The translations under genes were made by a program, and so were the position numbers. A stretch of 64,000 nucleotides of DNA, from positions 2,279,078 to 2,343,077 of the forward strand of contig JABBOT010000014.1 in assembly GCA_016165875.1 (NCBI GenBank). Reading direction: 5' to 3'. Of this stretch, positions 20,560 to 33,850 are shown one piece after another (position 1 is the first letter of the stretch; each line of letters opens with the position of its first letter). The notes beneath the pieces are model-generated. The model searched no databases. It was not told the origin of the DNA and saw only the letters and a program-made list of their open reading frames with translations. Source of the DNA: Acanthopleura granulata. Lineage: Eukaryota; Mollusca; Polyplacophora; Chitonida; Chitonidae.

Positions 20560-23500
20560 AGCGAACACCGCTTGTTCCAACGTGTTTTAGGCGGGACAAG
20601 TTCCCCAGTTTTAATGACGTCGAGCAAGAACTCGAGTATAATAGGCATGCAGTCAGATATGAGCGTTTTGATTCGGAAGGCCAACATATAGTTAACACAC
20701 AAGTCGTACATCCATCACCGTGCAAATGTTCTAATCTGCTTTGCATACTATCGCGCATGTCTACATGTGTATACCATATAGGCTTTTCTGGTGTGCTGAG
20801 CATCACTTCAGTAAACCAGTTCTTTCTAAGCATATTCACTGTATTACTAGTATACATATATATGTACTATCTGCCCAGTTTCAGCGTTGAGTTACCGGGA
20901 TAAGTTTGTGCTACGCTCACGTAACTTTTACACGTTTGCAGCTGTATAAAGAATAAAGTACATTTGTCATATATGTAACAAAACTATATATTTGAATCCA
21001 GCAGTGTCACGGTGTTGTCTGCATTCCTATACAAGGTATGTCCGTGGGGCAAAATTCATCTCAAGTCCACTTACCCGGAGGGGCTACAACTTAGGTGCAC
21101 TGACATGACCTCGCTATAAAGGTGAGCTAATTACCTGGATCGTCACTTATGCTTTTACCTTCACACTTATAATACCTCTCCACGTGAGGCGTTTAACACC
21201 TGGGCCTTGTATTACACCTTTGTCGGCGAGATTAAAGAGGAAGATAGTTAATGATGCATTATATCACCTGTGCATAGCGGTACTTTAATCTCCTCTCATC
21301 TCAATAGCCGCCTGTGTACCTTTGAGATTAAATCGTGAGATCATGGGGGATTTCTACTCAACCGTAAATGTAGGTTTAAAATCGCGAAATATAATCCGGA
21401 TAAACACCATCATCCCCCCACCGCCTCCACCACTGTCAAACCGGGGACATAGCCAGTCTCCAAGGCAGTGTAAGAGGTCTTGATTTTATACACCCAACAT
21501 GCAGGAATAAATATTTACCTGTTGATGTAAAGGTACTTTTAGATTATGCGATGCCAGACAGTTCTGTGTCAAGAGTAATGGAGGTACACAAACTGACATT
21601 TATGTTGAACATTATTTACTTCACCCCTGGGAGGTGATTTTTTGCCTTCTGAATTGAAGCACACCTGGGTATGTATGTGCATATGTACAACACAGTTCTG
21701 TATGAAGCTGTATGAAATATCATTTATTTCGCTTGCTTTAGGAATTACGAGTTAAGTGGAAAAAGTTAAAAGGAAAAGATAACTCAGTATCTAAAACATT
21801 AAAATTTCGCAATGTCGAATGAATAACTCAAACTTTCTGCTTAACAGCTAGGGACGCTAACAGTATAACATGAAATTTTATAAGCTTGGCTCACCAACTC
21901 ACCGAGTTGACTCCACACTTCTTCGCAATAGCCCGTGAGATTTACTGAATAGCTCACGATTGCTACACTAGACCATGGAAAAAAATGAGGAATTAGAGAA
22001 CACATTAGGCAACTGTTTGAAAAAAAAAAACGGAAAAAACACACACACACACATACATATGAGAACTGGATTTTCATAGATATTTGTTCATGAAATCCTG
22101 ATGCGAATGAATGTAAAAATCTTAAAAAAAAACAAACAAACAAAAAAAAAACAAAACAAAACAAAACACTGTAGTCCACAAAACCATTGCGTAGTGGGTA
22201 GGCCTAACTATAAATATATTGTTCATCGTAATATATTATTTTATGTTACATGCTGAGAAGCGTTTCACTCACGCCATAGGGACCGATTGTATGGGTGGAG
22301 GAATAAACTAGAGTAAACCACCTATTTGTGGCAAGCTCCTGGCGAACTTTCCTACGTATGACCTACGTCATATTGGCGGATGACACGCGGTTTCCCACGA
22401 ACTTTGTGATAGCTAGATCACACACGCGCTATACCATGTCCTGGAGAACAATGGAGGGAGCTAGAATAATCTTGGACATTCGCTATTCTGGGTTAACTCT
22501 CTATAAGCTGCCTCTTATATTTGATGAACCTAACTAATAAAAAAAAGTACCAGTAATTCTTATTTTGGTATTATTTCTCAGAAATGTGTATTCAAACTGG
22601 AAAAAAATGAACCGTGTCCGTGAAGGACCTAAAACTTCGTCCATGACGCTCAGTTTTCTTGATTCTGAGAGTTCCGCTGATTTCAGAAAGGTGTATCGAG
22701 GATTGTTTGGAAGACAGGTTAAAGTCCGACCAGAAAAATGTAAGTTTCAGTGCCTAAAGTAATATTTTATGACATTAACTTGCCTCTGAAAATGTATTTT
22801 TAGGGCGAAATTTTAGGCCATTTACGATAGTTGATCTTAATATATCGATCCGTTTAAAGCCGTGATCATCATCGCAATTCACTTTCACGCGTGACAACAT
22901 TCAGCTTTATGGGAGGAGGAAATCCGTTATAGTGAAACCTACTACCCGTCCAGAGACAACTCGCCAAATTTCCTGATGTAAAGACGCAGTAGACCTCTAT
23001 AACGACGATGGTCTGATTAATTCGTACACGAGACTCCATTGGTCAAGGTTTAGTAAATTTCACACAGACCATACTATATCTTAAGGAGACTACTAAATAC
23101 ATTTATTTTTTCACAACCATAATTTCACATAAAAATTCTTTCTGGGGTACCTAGGAGCTGGAGAAACAGCCCAAGAAGGCACATTGCTTATGGATAAAAA
23201 AAACTCTTCGATTTTAATGCTGGTCAATAAAACTCTTAGACATAGAAAGCGACCTTCGGTTACCAGGCGCCAACCAGCCAGATCAAGGAACTGGTCTCTG
23301 TACTGACAAGACCTAGGATAACACTAATCTCCCTACACTGACTGACATTCGATTGAAACTGACTCAACATTGCTTATGTTTAACTGGTTCTGTGCTTCAT
23401 TGAAAATTTCCAAACCACTCTGATTAACGACACAAATGACAAGTGTACTGCGCATTCGTCACAGCTTGGTTTAACTATTACTCGTTTTACGATAGCGCTT

Positions 23501-24960
23501 TTCTGTGTTACAGAGGTACTGGTCGACCACGGCACACAGACAGATAGACAGACATTTATGCAAATTTGTTTGATATCTGTTCATCGGCTTGCATGACCAA
23601 ACAATGAACAAGCTTCATTTTAACCGTCGGGAATCAGCATATTAGCATAAGCTTGGTGATGCTCGGATCAGCAAATTGCACATTTTATTCGGAGTGACAG
23701 TTTGTGTGAATTAAAATCCTCGCTAAACAGAGAAATCTTTTAACACTACAAGATGGTAGCCTGAAGCGTCATTGAGTCAGGCATTAATGGAAGGGTGTTC
23801 TTCTGGAACCCACTACGCCTCTGGACACAACTGTATACACTGCGTGCATTACCAGGCCCGGGGGATGTGGTCAGTGAACAGTGAAAGAGGAAGTTGTGAG
23901 GGGTGAAGCTCGGTAAGCAATTTACCTCAAACCACTGTTTTGAGGGTGAGTTTTCGCGAGCGAAGAAAATCTTTGCACCAAATCATAAATGTAACACGCA
24001 AGTCAGTGTTTCGTACATATGAAAAAAATCCAAAACCACAAACAGAGAATACGTAAATGTAACAAAAAACATGCGGTTTAATTTGAATGATATAGTTAAA
24101 GCGGCATAAAAGCGGTTAAAGCAAATACAAGTATGTCCATTCACATACAGACAAGCGAGATGAAATAGGCGATGCTAGATATTTGTCAATGACGGACCAA
24201 AATGCTGGATCCTTTGAGCACTCAGTATATAGCACATGTCACCATCAGGGTCGCGAGTTCGAATCCAGCTTTCTCTCTCCGAATGTGAATACCACTGCAG
24301 TTCTCCATCGGTCGGTTCCAGGAAGGCGAATGTGTATTACATCGACTCAGTGTTACCTCCGTGGGTGCATGTTCCTTAATTTTTTTTTCCATATTTGTTT
24401 TATTAAACACATACCCAGTGTTTTACTCTCAGATTTACTGGAGAACAATTCAGTTTTCAGTCAGAAAATTTAAGGCATTTAACCACTGATTAAGGTCTAC
24501 AGCATTCGCATTCTTCGACAGCTGCTGCATGACGATGTCTGTCTAGAAAGCTTTTAAAATATTTGTCGTTTTGCAAAGCATTGAAATCCATGAAAAGTGT
24601 TTTAACTTCACGATTTAATTACACAAACAACCTGCTCACCACAGTGGTCCTCTTGTCCCGAATGCATTAATACCAAGTTAATAACAGTTCTAATTCCACC
24701 TGATTGAACTGTCTGCCTAAAGGGTTCTTCAACCTACCCGAGCGGACAATAAAACGGTAGTGCATCCCTTTAAGAATGAGGTTGCCTATTCGATAATAGG
24801 TGTTTGTTCTTATGTCTGACTGCATATGTGTTTGTTTATTTGTTGTTGTTTTTATTTATATCAGTGCAGTTCACGATTCTGTCTCTCAAACAACGCCCCC
24901 GTTTTCTCCGCATGTACCTTTGTGTTTAAATTGACAAATTAAGTGAAGGGTTTTAGGGAT
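20560..24960. other. Non-coding stretch with diverged repeats
   Basis: Contains CA- and poly-A-rich low-complexity DNA at about 22015-22165, family B-like SINE relics at about 22250-22400 and 22905-23010, and a tRNA-like SINE (24190-24410). No coding segment was recognised on either strand. Confidence 0.55.
24190..24410 (+). mobile_element. tRNA-derived SINE, family D type
   Basis: GGGTCGCGAGTTCGAATCCA at about 24248-24267 is a clear box B. The preceding bases are a degraded tRNA head, and TTTCTCTCTCCGAATGTGAA follows, as in family D. No shared 3' tail is visible, so it is truncated or diverged. Confidence 0.55.
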
Positions 24961-24961
24961 A

Positions 24962-25086
24962 CCCGGTTTCATGAAGGGTACTTAGTGCTAAGAAGCCCTC
25001 TGCTGAATGCACTTTCTATCTCTACAACATACGTTATCATGGCAGTTAAGGGAATACTTAGCTAAGTGCCCTTCATGAAACTGGGG
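24962..25086. mobile_element. MITE-like element with about 30-bp terminal inverted repeats
   Basis: The left end has GTTTCATGAAGGGTACTTAG at about 24966-24985. The right end has CTAAGTGCCCTTCATGAAAC at about 25062-25081, its reverse complement with few mismatches. Total length is about 125 bp with no coding capacity. No clear target duplication could be assigned. Confidence 0.7.
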
Positions 25087-25139
25087 CCAGGTCACAAGTG
25101 GACGTCGTGTAAATTGTCACTTCGTTAACACTTTCATGA

Positions 25140-25265
25140 ATACATGGAGTAAAACCCTAGCTGAGGAAAACTGGCAATAGGTCGTATTTCAGCGGTAACG
25201 TGTGACCATTTGCCAGCTATGACACTGTCGTCGCTGCTCTGGTCTTACTCAGTCTTTTATATCCA
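25140..25265 (-). repeat. Repeat family C, partial copy
   Basis: GGTAACGTGTGACCATTTGC CAGCTATGACACTGTCGTCG CTGCTCTGGT is the reverse complement of the start of the family C copies at 55850 and 62060. Confidence 0.75.
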
Positions 25266-25339
25266 CAATCGATCATATAGAGCCTTGGCCCAGCTTGTGA
25301 CGGTAATGTTTTAGATGACTATGTCGTTTCCCCATACAG

Positions 25340-25550
25340 AGAGCCCCGATGACCAGTCACCAGTTACCCAGGAGCCTCTCTTCAATGCTGGCTTCTCCTC
25401 CGGTCGTGGGAAGGTCCGCCAGCTACCTGCCGATGGTCGTTGGTTTCCCCCGAGCCCTGACCGTTTCCTCCAACCATAATGCTGGGTGCCGTTGTATAAC
25501 CGAATTATCCTTGAGAACGGCACAGAACATCAAATAAGCAAATAAATATC
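25340..25550 (+). mobile_element. SINE family A copy, head degraded
   Basis: GGAGCCTCTCTTCAATGC, GCTTCTCCTCCGGTCGTGGG, CGATGGTCGTTGGTTTCCCC, ACCGTTTCCTCCAACCATAA and a tail ending AAATAAGCAAATAAAT. Confidence 0.8.
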
Positions 25551-28340
25551 ATGTATTTCATTGGTCAGATCTGGACTCCAAGACAGGTTATTCAATAATT
25601 AAAAGAACAAATTACTATTTCTCTTTTGTCATGATTTATCTTGTTCTGCATTATGCGGAATTTTTTTTTTTTAATTTTTTTTTTTTAATGAATTTATTGT
25701 CTGCAAGCAACTAGACATGGATAGGTATGGATATTTTCCTACCGATAGCCACCAAAGTTAAATTGACAAATCCAACGACACTTCTTGCAGGCAGTGGAAC
25801 TAAGGTATATATAGGCACAGGTTGCGAGTTTTCCATCCCGGAAGTTGGTGTGGACTTGGAGCCATGTTGCTACGGGGGTGTCCAAGATGTTACTTGTTAA
25901 ACACTTACACGCAGTTAGAAAAATAAATAAATAATAATAATAATGCTTTATTTCAGAAAAAAACCCCCTTCATTTAAACATGGTGGGATGAAACAAGGTT
26001 GGTGGGGGCATCGCCCAGAGATAAAGCTATCAAATCACATGTTAACAGCATACAATTTGAAGTTTCAACCGCTCTCAGGCCACGAATCAGATACACATCT
26101 GAGTTATATAATGTGGATAACAGTAGGTTATCGGACGTGTCGGATCTTCTTTTTAAACTGTATATCGACAGTCGTATAATCGTAAAAGCCTAACTGTGGT
26201 AAATTTCAACGGTAATGTTGGACCATTTCCTGGTCCTTCTCCTGAAAGATGACTTCTTGTGTAGCGAGAACGTGAATTTCACGTGGCATTGGAATGGCGC
26301 CTCCATTGTGAAAAGGACGTAAGTGAATCTGATCATTGCTGACAGCTGTTGAAGCCAATGCTGATGTGGGGAATATAGAAGTGTGACTTAAGATGACAGA
26401 TGTTGAAAACTGAGGATTTGTTGAGTCTGGCCGAAAAATTGCAGTTGTTAAAACCCAATTCCAGTCTATAATGAGGGGAAGTGGATTGTCCTTTACCCAC
26501 ACACATGAACACTTCAAGAAATATTGTCATTGTTAATTATCGTAGCTTGGATAGCAATTTACCGAAGGATCTTGCATACGGCGCATTGTAGCACTTGTGT
26601 GCCGATTTCAATCAACGTCGGGGCCTCATTTGCCTTGGGAGTTAAAACATTGACAACCCAAAACACCTGTTACATTTAGCAAGCTACTCAGTGACAAGCG
26701 ACAATACTGGGTGCTTACACTGTGGCACATATTTTAATTATCATGTTTAATAAATCTTAAGTGTGTACAGCACATTTAAAAAAAACAAATGTTAGTACTT
26801 AGGCTATAGTTTACTCTCGAATAAGTCGATTGTCTAAGATTGGTAAATTTTTGGTCATTATTACTCGTTATTTTTATCAATATATGATGTATTAGAACCA
26901 ATCTGCGTAAGGGGCCCTACCGTAAATGTTGAAAGAGTTTATGACGCATTACTGGGAAACGCAATAAACAAGATGTGAGGATCATCATAAAAAAATGTCG
27001 ACGATTTGCACGTCTTTTTATACGGAAATATATGCTTACGTGCGTGTTTACATGACCATGTGTACCATGTCAATAAGTGCATCTCGAGATCATGCAGAGT
27101 GGTAAGCAAAAAATTCGAACTTGTTCTTAAATACGGCAAACTCGGTAGCCAAGATATTATAGTATAAAAATAGAAGTGCCCATTTGTTACCAAAACCTGC
27201 ATCATCATTCATTTTAGTTAACAGTGTCTGTGTACACATCGTTATTTAAATCACTTTTTCACCACACCTGGTAAGGTGATATACATGTGACAACACAGGT
27301 GATACATGGAAATGGCGTCTAAGAGCACATCTTTAATTAGTAACCCCTGTGAAGTGTAAGAATCATGCCGTGGATTTATTTTTCTTTCTTTTCTATTCTG
27401 CTTTTTTTCTTTGCTGTGAACTTAATATTTCTACTGGGGAAAAATTTAATTTATCACCACTCTTCAGAATTACGAGTAATTAACGGCGCACGTCTATTTT
27501 CCGAAACCACTTTGATGTCCGGGTTTTGTAAATTATAAAGCGGCTTGTATTTTTCAGCTTCTTGTCTCTAATTAAGAAATTTCAAAGGGATTGTTGGCAT
27601 ACCTGCACGGGTTTTCCAGGTACAAAGCGAGCGACTAAAGCCGCCTAACACACATTGATACACACAGATAAACAATGAAGATAAATCCGAATTTTTCAAA
27701 TTTCAAAACTTCCTATATATAAACAGTCAGTGCGAAATCCAAATACATTGTATGGGATCTTCGAGGTCTTAAGAGCCCAGGTTATCTATTTGTATACAGG
27801 TCATCTATAATGGAGAATTAAAACGAAGGATTATAAACCAGGTCATCATAGCAACAAGACAGGCATAGGATATATATTATTATAGACTTTAAAGCTCTAC
27901 TGAGACCGAGTAGTACAATTTACGGACTTCGGCTTAACAAAGCCCTCTGTAAACAGCGATGACAGCCTGCTTTTTGTGGCGGAAGGATAACGTCTGCTTT
28001 GGCTCTTTGATCGCTACATCCGCTAGCGCGTTCAAGTTAGTCTATACCCCATAATTATAGGCCCCCTAATAAAATAAACACCGGCCCTGACAATACACCA
28101 CCGCGTTTTTATTGGCTCTAATAGACCAATATTACTATGTTTAGTTCGGCTAACAATTTAATCGTGCCCTCTTATTTGTGACGCATAATAAAGCAGGGCC
28201 CGGTAAGGGACGACCAGAGGGCTGCGGCAGAGTGACTCTATAACCCCTGAACACACCGTTAACTGGGGCGGTAATGAAAGACCATTGACGTGTGTTTTAC
28301 AACTGCGCTGCAACATATAAATATTTTCCGACCTCCGTTT
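25550..28340. other. Non-coding stretch, part possibly regulatory
   Basis: Poly-T block at 25660-25690 and a short family C relic at about 26170-26230. Bases 27320-28260 look less repetitive and contain homeodomain-type cores (GAGTAATTAACGGC at about 27470) and GTTTTTATTGGCTC with a CCAAT core at about 28104. No exon recognised. Confidence 0.4.
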
Positions 28341-28342
28341 TT

Positions 28343-28388
28343 TTGTGTGTGTGTGTGTGTGTGTGTGTGAATGTGTGTGTGCGCGTGT
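28343..28388 (+). repeat. (TG)n microsatellite
   Basis: About 13 TG dinucleotides, then a slightly interrupted TG/CG extension. Confidence 0.95.
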
Positions 28389-28389
28389 G

Positions 28390-31300
28390 ATTTCAGAAGC
28401 GGTCTCGACCCCTCGTGAACATCAAAGGCTGAAAAGGCAAGGGAGAAAAACAACTTTATTCCACGCCCGTATTTGTCGACCCAAGTTGAGTGAGTGTGAG
28501 AAACACAACCGGACGGATCTTAGCACAACTTGATTTTATACTATTTGCCTAAGTTTTCTTTTTTTTTTTTTTTTTCTTTTTTTTTTGCAATGAACCGGCC
28601 TGTATGCTTACTATAAGATCCACAGATAAGATATACGATATAAATGACGTAGAGCATGCCCCTCTATCAAAATATATATGAAAACCGACGGCCGAAAAAA
28701 AAAAATATGACACTGTTATTAAAACAGAGCGAAGGTATATTCGGAATATTGAAGCCATCATACAGTCAAGCAATGTTTCGGCTACTTAGTCTGCGCCATC
28801 ATCAGCATCTGTGGAACCACTGGATACTGTTATTTACAATACACACTATTCTTTTTGCAGAATATGAAACATTCTGGCATTTTTACATATTACATGCATT
28901 ATTATACATACTGTGGAACTTTTAATTACAATTACACGGCAATTTATTGACGCCGTGAATTCGTTCGTCAGTTCATTCAATCAATCAATCAATCAATCAA
29001 TCAACCAGTCAACCGACAGATCGATCCATCCATCTATCGGTCAGTCAACCAATCCAGCTTTCCGAATAGTAAATACAAATTAAACAAAAATATTTTCAGA
29101 TTTTACGGTTTACCAATGGAAACAATGAGCTGCAGTCGAGTCAAGATCGCTTGTTTGTGACAAATCTCAAAATGAAAGCACGCAGGTACTGGATTACTCC
29201 ACGTTTCGTCTGGCAAACCGTTTTGGTATTTATTCTGTAATTACATATACACGTGCGAAAGAAATGTACATTCAATATATTCTGTAAAGAATTGTATATG
29301 GGCTATCAAAAGAATATTGATTATATAAAGAAGTGTACATTGACTATACAAGAGGTTGTACATATACAAATGTATAAATAAACGTTTTACAGTTTAATTT
29401 TTTTTTTCACACAAGCACAAACAATCTTGTACACACATTTAGGTCTTCCTTATATATAGGAAGCCCAAAAAGTAACGTATAGGTTGAAATTTCACGTTTA
29501 AAATCTGATTTGTTTAATGGTCGATAATTTAATTAAAGCGCTTTCATTTTCAGCCAGTTTGAGAAAGTGAGAATGTCAGTAGTAATGAAACAAGGATCGG
29601 GATCTCATTCAGTCATGACACCATGTCATAAGTGAATGTTCATTGTGGTGATATCTCGTGTCGCTACCATCTTATAACTAAACGTTTCTCTTTTGGGGAG
29701 AATATGTTAATATGTTTGTACAAATTAACCCAGTCTACTGGCTGGATTTGTGAAGAAATAAACTTGCACCAGACCAAGAAACAAAATGCTCTTTACAATG
29801 GTTTAGGTGCGTTTAGCAGTTTCTTTTACATTTTCTTGTCAGTTCCTACATCAAATAAATAACTATACACGTTTATACGTGGTTCCAGTTATACCCATTT
29901 CTTTGATGTTGTTAATTAACGTGGCTCGTGTTAATTGCACCTGTTGTTTAGTAAACCTTCTACGACGCATACGACTTCTTTTTTTTTCTTTTCAAATCTC
30001 CATCCATAGGTGTGTTGAGCAGCTTACAGGTGCGTGTGCACTGAATGATCTCGGTTTGGTTCAGCATGTTGTATTACCTCCCTTGCTCGCGTGTTACATC
30101 ACTGGATATGAGGATAAATATGGTTTTATAAAACATAAATATTACATATTTACACGTCTCTGAATAAAACGGTTTTGATTTCGTATCGCAAATATTTTTC
30201 TTTCTTTCAAGCTCTGACTCATTAGAAGGAATACAAGCAACATTTGACAGCTTAAGACATGTTCCATTTACTTACATGTTTGATGGAAGCTGTGGAAGAG
30301 TATAGTTTTTTAGTGTTCAAAGCCAAAGGTTAGTGTATTTATATTTAGAATATTTCTGGTTCAATCTGAGGAATAAACATGAAATTTAATTTATTCAACT
30401 CTTTTTCTATCAGGGATTTAACTTTGACCTTATTCAAAACACCATTTTCTCAATTAAATGTTTACTTTCATTACACATGTATTATACCTGTCCATGACGC
30501 AGTTCAGGTGCACCTAGAAAACTCCGTTTACTTTTTCTCTCATTTTCTTAATTGACCATTGAAACGTGTTTTCTTCAAGTTTAGATTGACATAAAAAGAT
30601 AAGGCCATCGAATAGTCTTTGTTAATTAGAAAATGAAATGGCACCCAAAAGGATCGGCAGTGCATATCCTCAAGGCTGTGGTCCATTTGTTTAAGTAAGA
30701 TGTTACGTTTCAGTTCCTCAGCGTCCTCACCCGCGCACAACATTTGTTAAACTTAAAGAAGAAAAGAAAAATTATTTTTGACAAAACGGCAAATGCTTAC
30801 TTTTTTGCATACAACAGCAAGCTATAAATTTAAGAATGTTAAACAATATTTATGGCTAGATTAAATATTTGCCTACTTTAATATCCTCTATAAGTTTCAG
30901 TTATTTCTAAAAATTTGCATTTTTAAATTTAAATTTGTACAATGAAATAGGAATGGTATTTTCGTAAAACGTCAAAATCAAACGGTATTATACACGGATA
31001 AATGTTCAGATTAGACAATTTCCTGAATAAGAAATCCTTTTCTTAAAGCAACAGACCATGCACCTTTAAATTAAATACACATATCATCTAACAGGCCGTT
31101 TCTAGCTGATTATGGTCTTTATCAGTTTTTGGCACTTTTTTTACTTTCCTTTGATTAAAATGGACATAAAGATTGAGATGCAGTATGCACGCCACGCCAC
31201 GACTTTTCGGATGATACTGAACAGACTGCAGCACAGTTACACAACAGATTGTTTTGCTGCTTTACATAATGTAACTATTGTATTGCACATCCGGTAGAGA

Positions 31301-33590
31301 TACGGGTGTGGTACTATTCATGTAGAACGCAGAAAGACAAAAGAATGTGGGGGGGGGGGGGTGGAATATCATACAGAAACTCATTTCCATGGACTTTACC
31401 TGACCCTACGTCATCCGGGAAAACGTCACTTGTCCCGGCCCTGACGTCTGGTCACAAATGATGCCATACTGACGCTTTTGACGCCATCTTTGTGAACTGT
31501 CATTATTATGTCCTATCTGACAAATTCCAGGTCCGATCATGAGTGTGTTCACATTACATATAGGGAAACAATCAACCGAAACGACGAAAATTTTGCTCTT
31601 ACAACACTTCCGATACATTTATAGATTGGTATTATGTAGCGTACATTTGACTATTTCTGTTCTTTCAAGGCTTCCTTTATATTATTTTGAAATTTTTGTC
31701 TGGTTTCTCGCTGACATAATTTTTCATGGTACACCAAGAGCCATAAATTACAAACCGATTTAGGGTATTAACTTGAACTCGTTGGGCTATGTGTTGCGTG
31801 AAGTTCGTTGAAGGGCACTTCCGGTTTTCGATTTCCCTCTCCACCTATCAAACGACTGCTGTGCAGAGAACTCAAGAACTGCATTTAAAGCTCAATCAAT
31901 CAACAAATCAATCAATCAATCAACTAATCAAGCAATCAGTCCATCAAGCATTTTTCGTTCTGTTTGAACGGTGAATGTTTTTAGCACTTGGTCTGATGAA
32001 CTGCACAATGAACAGTTTAACAACTTGAACACCAAAACAACGCTTAAATACACCCATGTAACAAACATGTTTTTGAAATTTGAACATGGTTGAACGCTGG
32101 TGTAAGAATGTCTGCATGACTCGGCCACCCATAGTTTAAAATAGGCTGAATTGACTGCACGGTCCAGAAAACAATGAAGAAAATGAAGTCAGTTTATGAC
32201 ATATCAATTCTTATTGTTACATTCACTGTAGTTGACTTAGGTTCGTCATGCGTTCTATTTTTCTGCTAAAAAGCAATTTCTAAAAGAGTTAAAACTTTCC
32301 CAAAGCCGAGCAAAGATAAAGCACAATTAAACCCACTTCTGTGTCCAGGATGTGGCGCTCTGCTGGTCGCAAACGATCCTGGGAAAGATTTTTTATATTT
32401 CAACCTTATCGGCCATATCAGATGTTTGTATTAAACAAATTATTTAGAAATAAAATTGCCCGTCAGGTAGTTCCATTGTCGCGTAACCACATGATTATAG
32501 ATACACTCGTACGTTTATTGTTCTGCGCAGATGCAGCTGATAGACCTATGACGTCACACCTCGCGTGACCGCCACCTCAGTCATTGATAAAACAAGACGA
32601 GCTGTCATCGGTACAGGATGTAGGTGCGGCGAGGTGATAACTGTGTTCCGTGGCACTAGATTTATTTATTTATTTATGAATATGTTACAAGTGTTTTTTT
32701 TTTTTCGCCTTGCAGCCCCAAAGCGCGATGTCATTAAAATCAAGAAAGAGAAGAACAGTGTATGTGGCGGGAAAAGGTTGTGACGCATGCGCATTTCAGA
32801 TTTATACACAACTGGATCAAGAACAAGAACACCCGCTCCTCTACAAACAACCACAACAGCAGCAGCAGCAACAACAACAACGCTACCTTAGAACTCCTCG
32901 TTAGGCATGTATATTGGACGTACTGTCGTAACCACGATTCCATTTACGTATATGACGGCAGCCAGATTTATCGAAAAGGACGAGCTACCTGCTAACACCA
33001 GCTACGCGAAAAACAAACCTCCTGACCTAAAGCCGCAGCTCAACCGGCGGAAGCTAGATTTGAACCCCCAGCCTCCTTAGTCCAGCTGCTTAATCTGAAT
33101 GAGGGTAGTGTGGATAGCCCGGCCACCGAGGCGCCATGTTCAGTCTCCTCAAAGACATAATTCTTTCAAATTTAAAACTGACAGCATGTAAATGAAATAA
33201 ATATGTACAAAAGACAGTATCGGCCATCCGCGAGACAAAGCGATTGATTCTAGAATATGTATACATGCAAATCCTCCTGTCTGATTTGTGTGTACTTCAA
33301 ACCGAAAAATTTGTCTCCTACAACAATTATCAATAGTGCCATCCGAGCATTACTCCATCGCATCTCGGTCAAGCGAGGAACAAATGTGGCCCTAAACATT
33401 TCGCCTCGTTCACGGACATGCAATAACCAAAAGCGACATGTTGTATTCTTTCAGTCCACGAGGATAACGGATTGCTACGGAAGAAATCTTCTCTTTGAGA
33501 GAATTTATTCTTCAGGATAAACACTGAAGAATTATAACCACCCTCTAGAAGAAGACTAATTTGCTCAAGCAGCGTTGCTGAGATTTAAAG
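28390..33590. other. AT-rich non-coding stretch with simple repeats
   Basis: Poly-T at 28559-28585, (AATC)n at about 28974-29004, a G11 run at about 31350-31361, (TCAA)n at about 31888-31930, and (CAACAG)-like at 32855-32882. A SINE with a box B-like GATTTGAACCCCC (reverse strand) lies at 32950-33135. No gene recognised. Confidence 0.55.
32950..33135 (-). mobile_element. tRNA-derived SINE family B copy
   Basis: TATGACGGCAGCCAGATTTA on the left and, on the reverse strand at the right, GGCGCCTCGGTGGCCGGGCT followed by GGGGGTTCAAATCTAGCTTC, a tRNA-like head with a good box B. Confidence 0.65.
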
Positions 33591-33593
33591 GTG

Positions 33594-33850
33594 GAAGAAA
33601 ACCGAGCACAGTGCGGTGAAAACCGAGAACAGCCTGGCAAAAACCGAGCACGGCCCGGTGAAAGCCAAGCACAGATCGGTGAAAACCGAACATAGCCTGG
33701 TGAAAACCGAGCACGGCCTGGTGAAAACCAAGCCCAGTCTGGTGAAAACCGAGCACCGTCTGGTTAAACCGAACACGGCCTGGTGAAAACCCAGTACAGC
33801 CTGGTGAAGACCAAGCGCAGCATGGTGAAAACCGAGTACAGTCCGGTAAA
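33594..33850 (-). repeat. 21-bp minisatellite, about 12 copies
   Basis: Unit GGTGAAAACCGAGCACAGCC with one further base, substituted in most copies. Seven-codon periodicity makes a repetitive open frame on the minus strand that is not a gene. Confidence 0.88.

Noticed and set aside
21841..22179. 112-codon minus-strand open frame with a Phe-rich hydrophobic start
   Set aside because: Created by poly-A and CA-rich low-complexity DNA read in reverse.
24240..24270. Functional tRNA gene
   Set aside because: Only box B is intact; no acceptor stem or anticodon arm pairs. Best read as a SINE head. The same holds for 9095-9160, 34135-34150 and 59040-59130.
26206..26517. 103-codon minus-strand open frame with ordinary amino acid composition
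   Set aside because: Length is within chance for a 64-kb AT-rich window, there is no clear codon bias or recognised domain, and the 3' part touches a family C relic.
33565..33776. Gly-Phe-His repeat protein on the minus strand
   Set aside because: Product of the 21-bp minisatellite.
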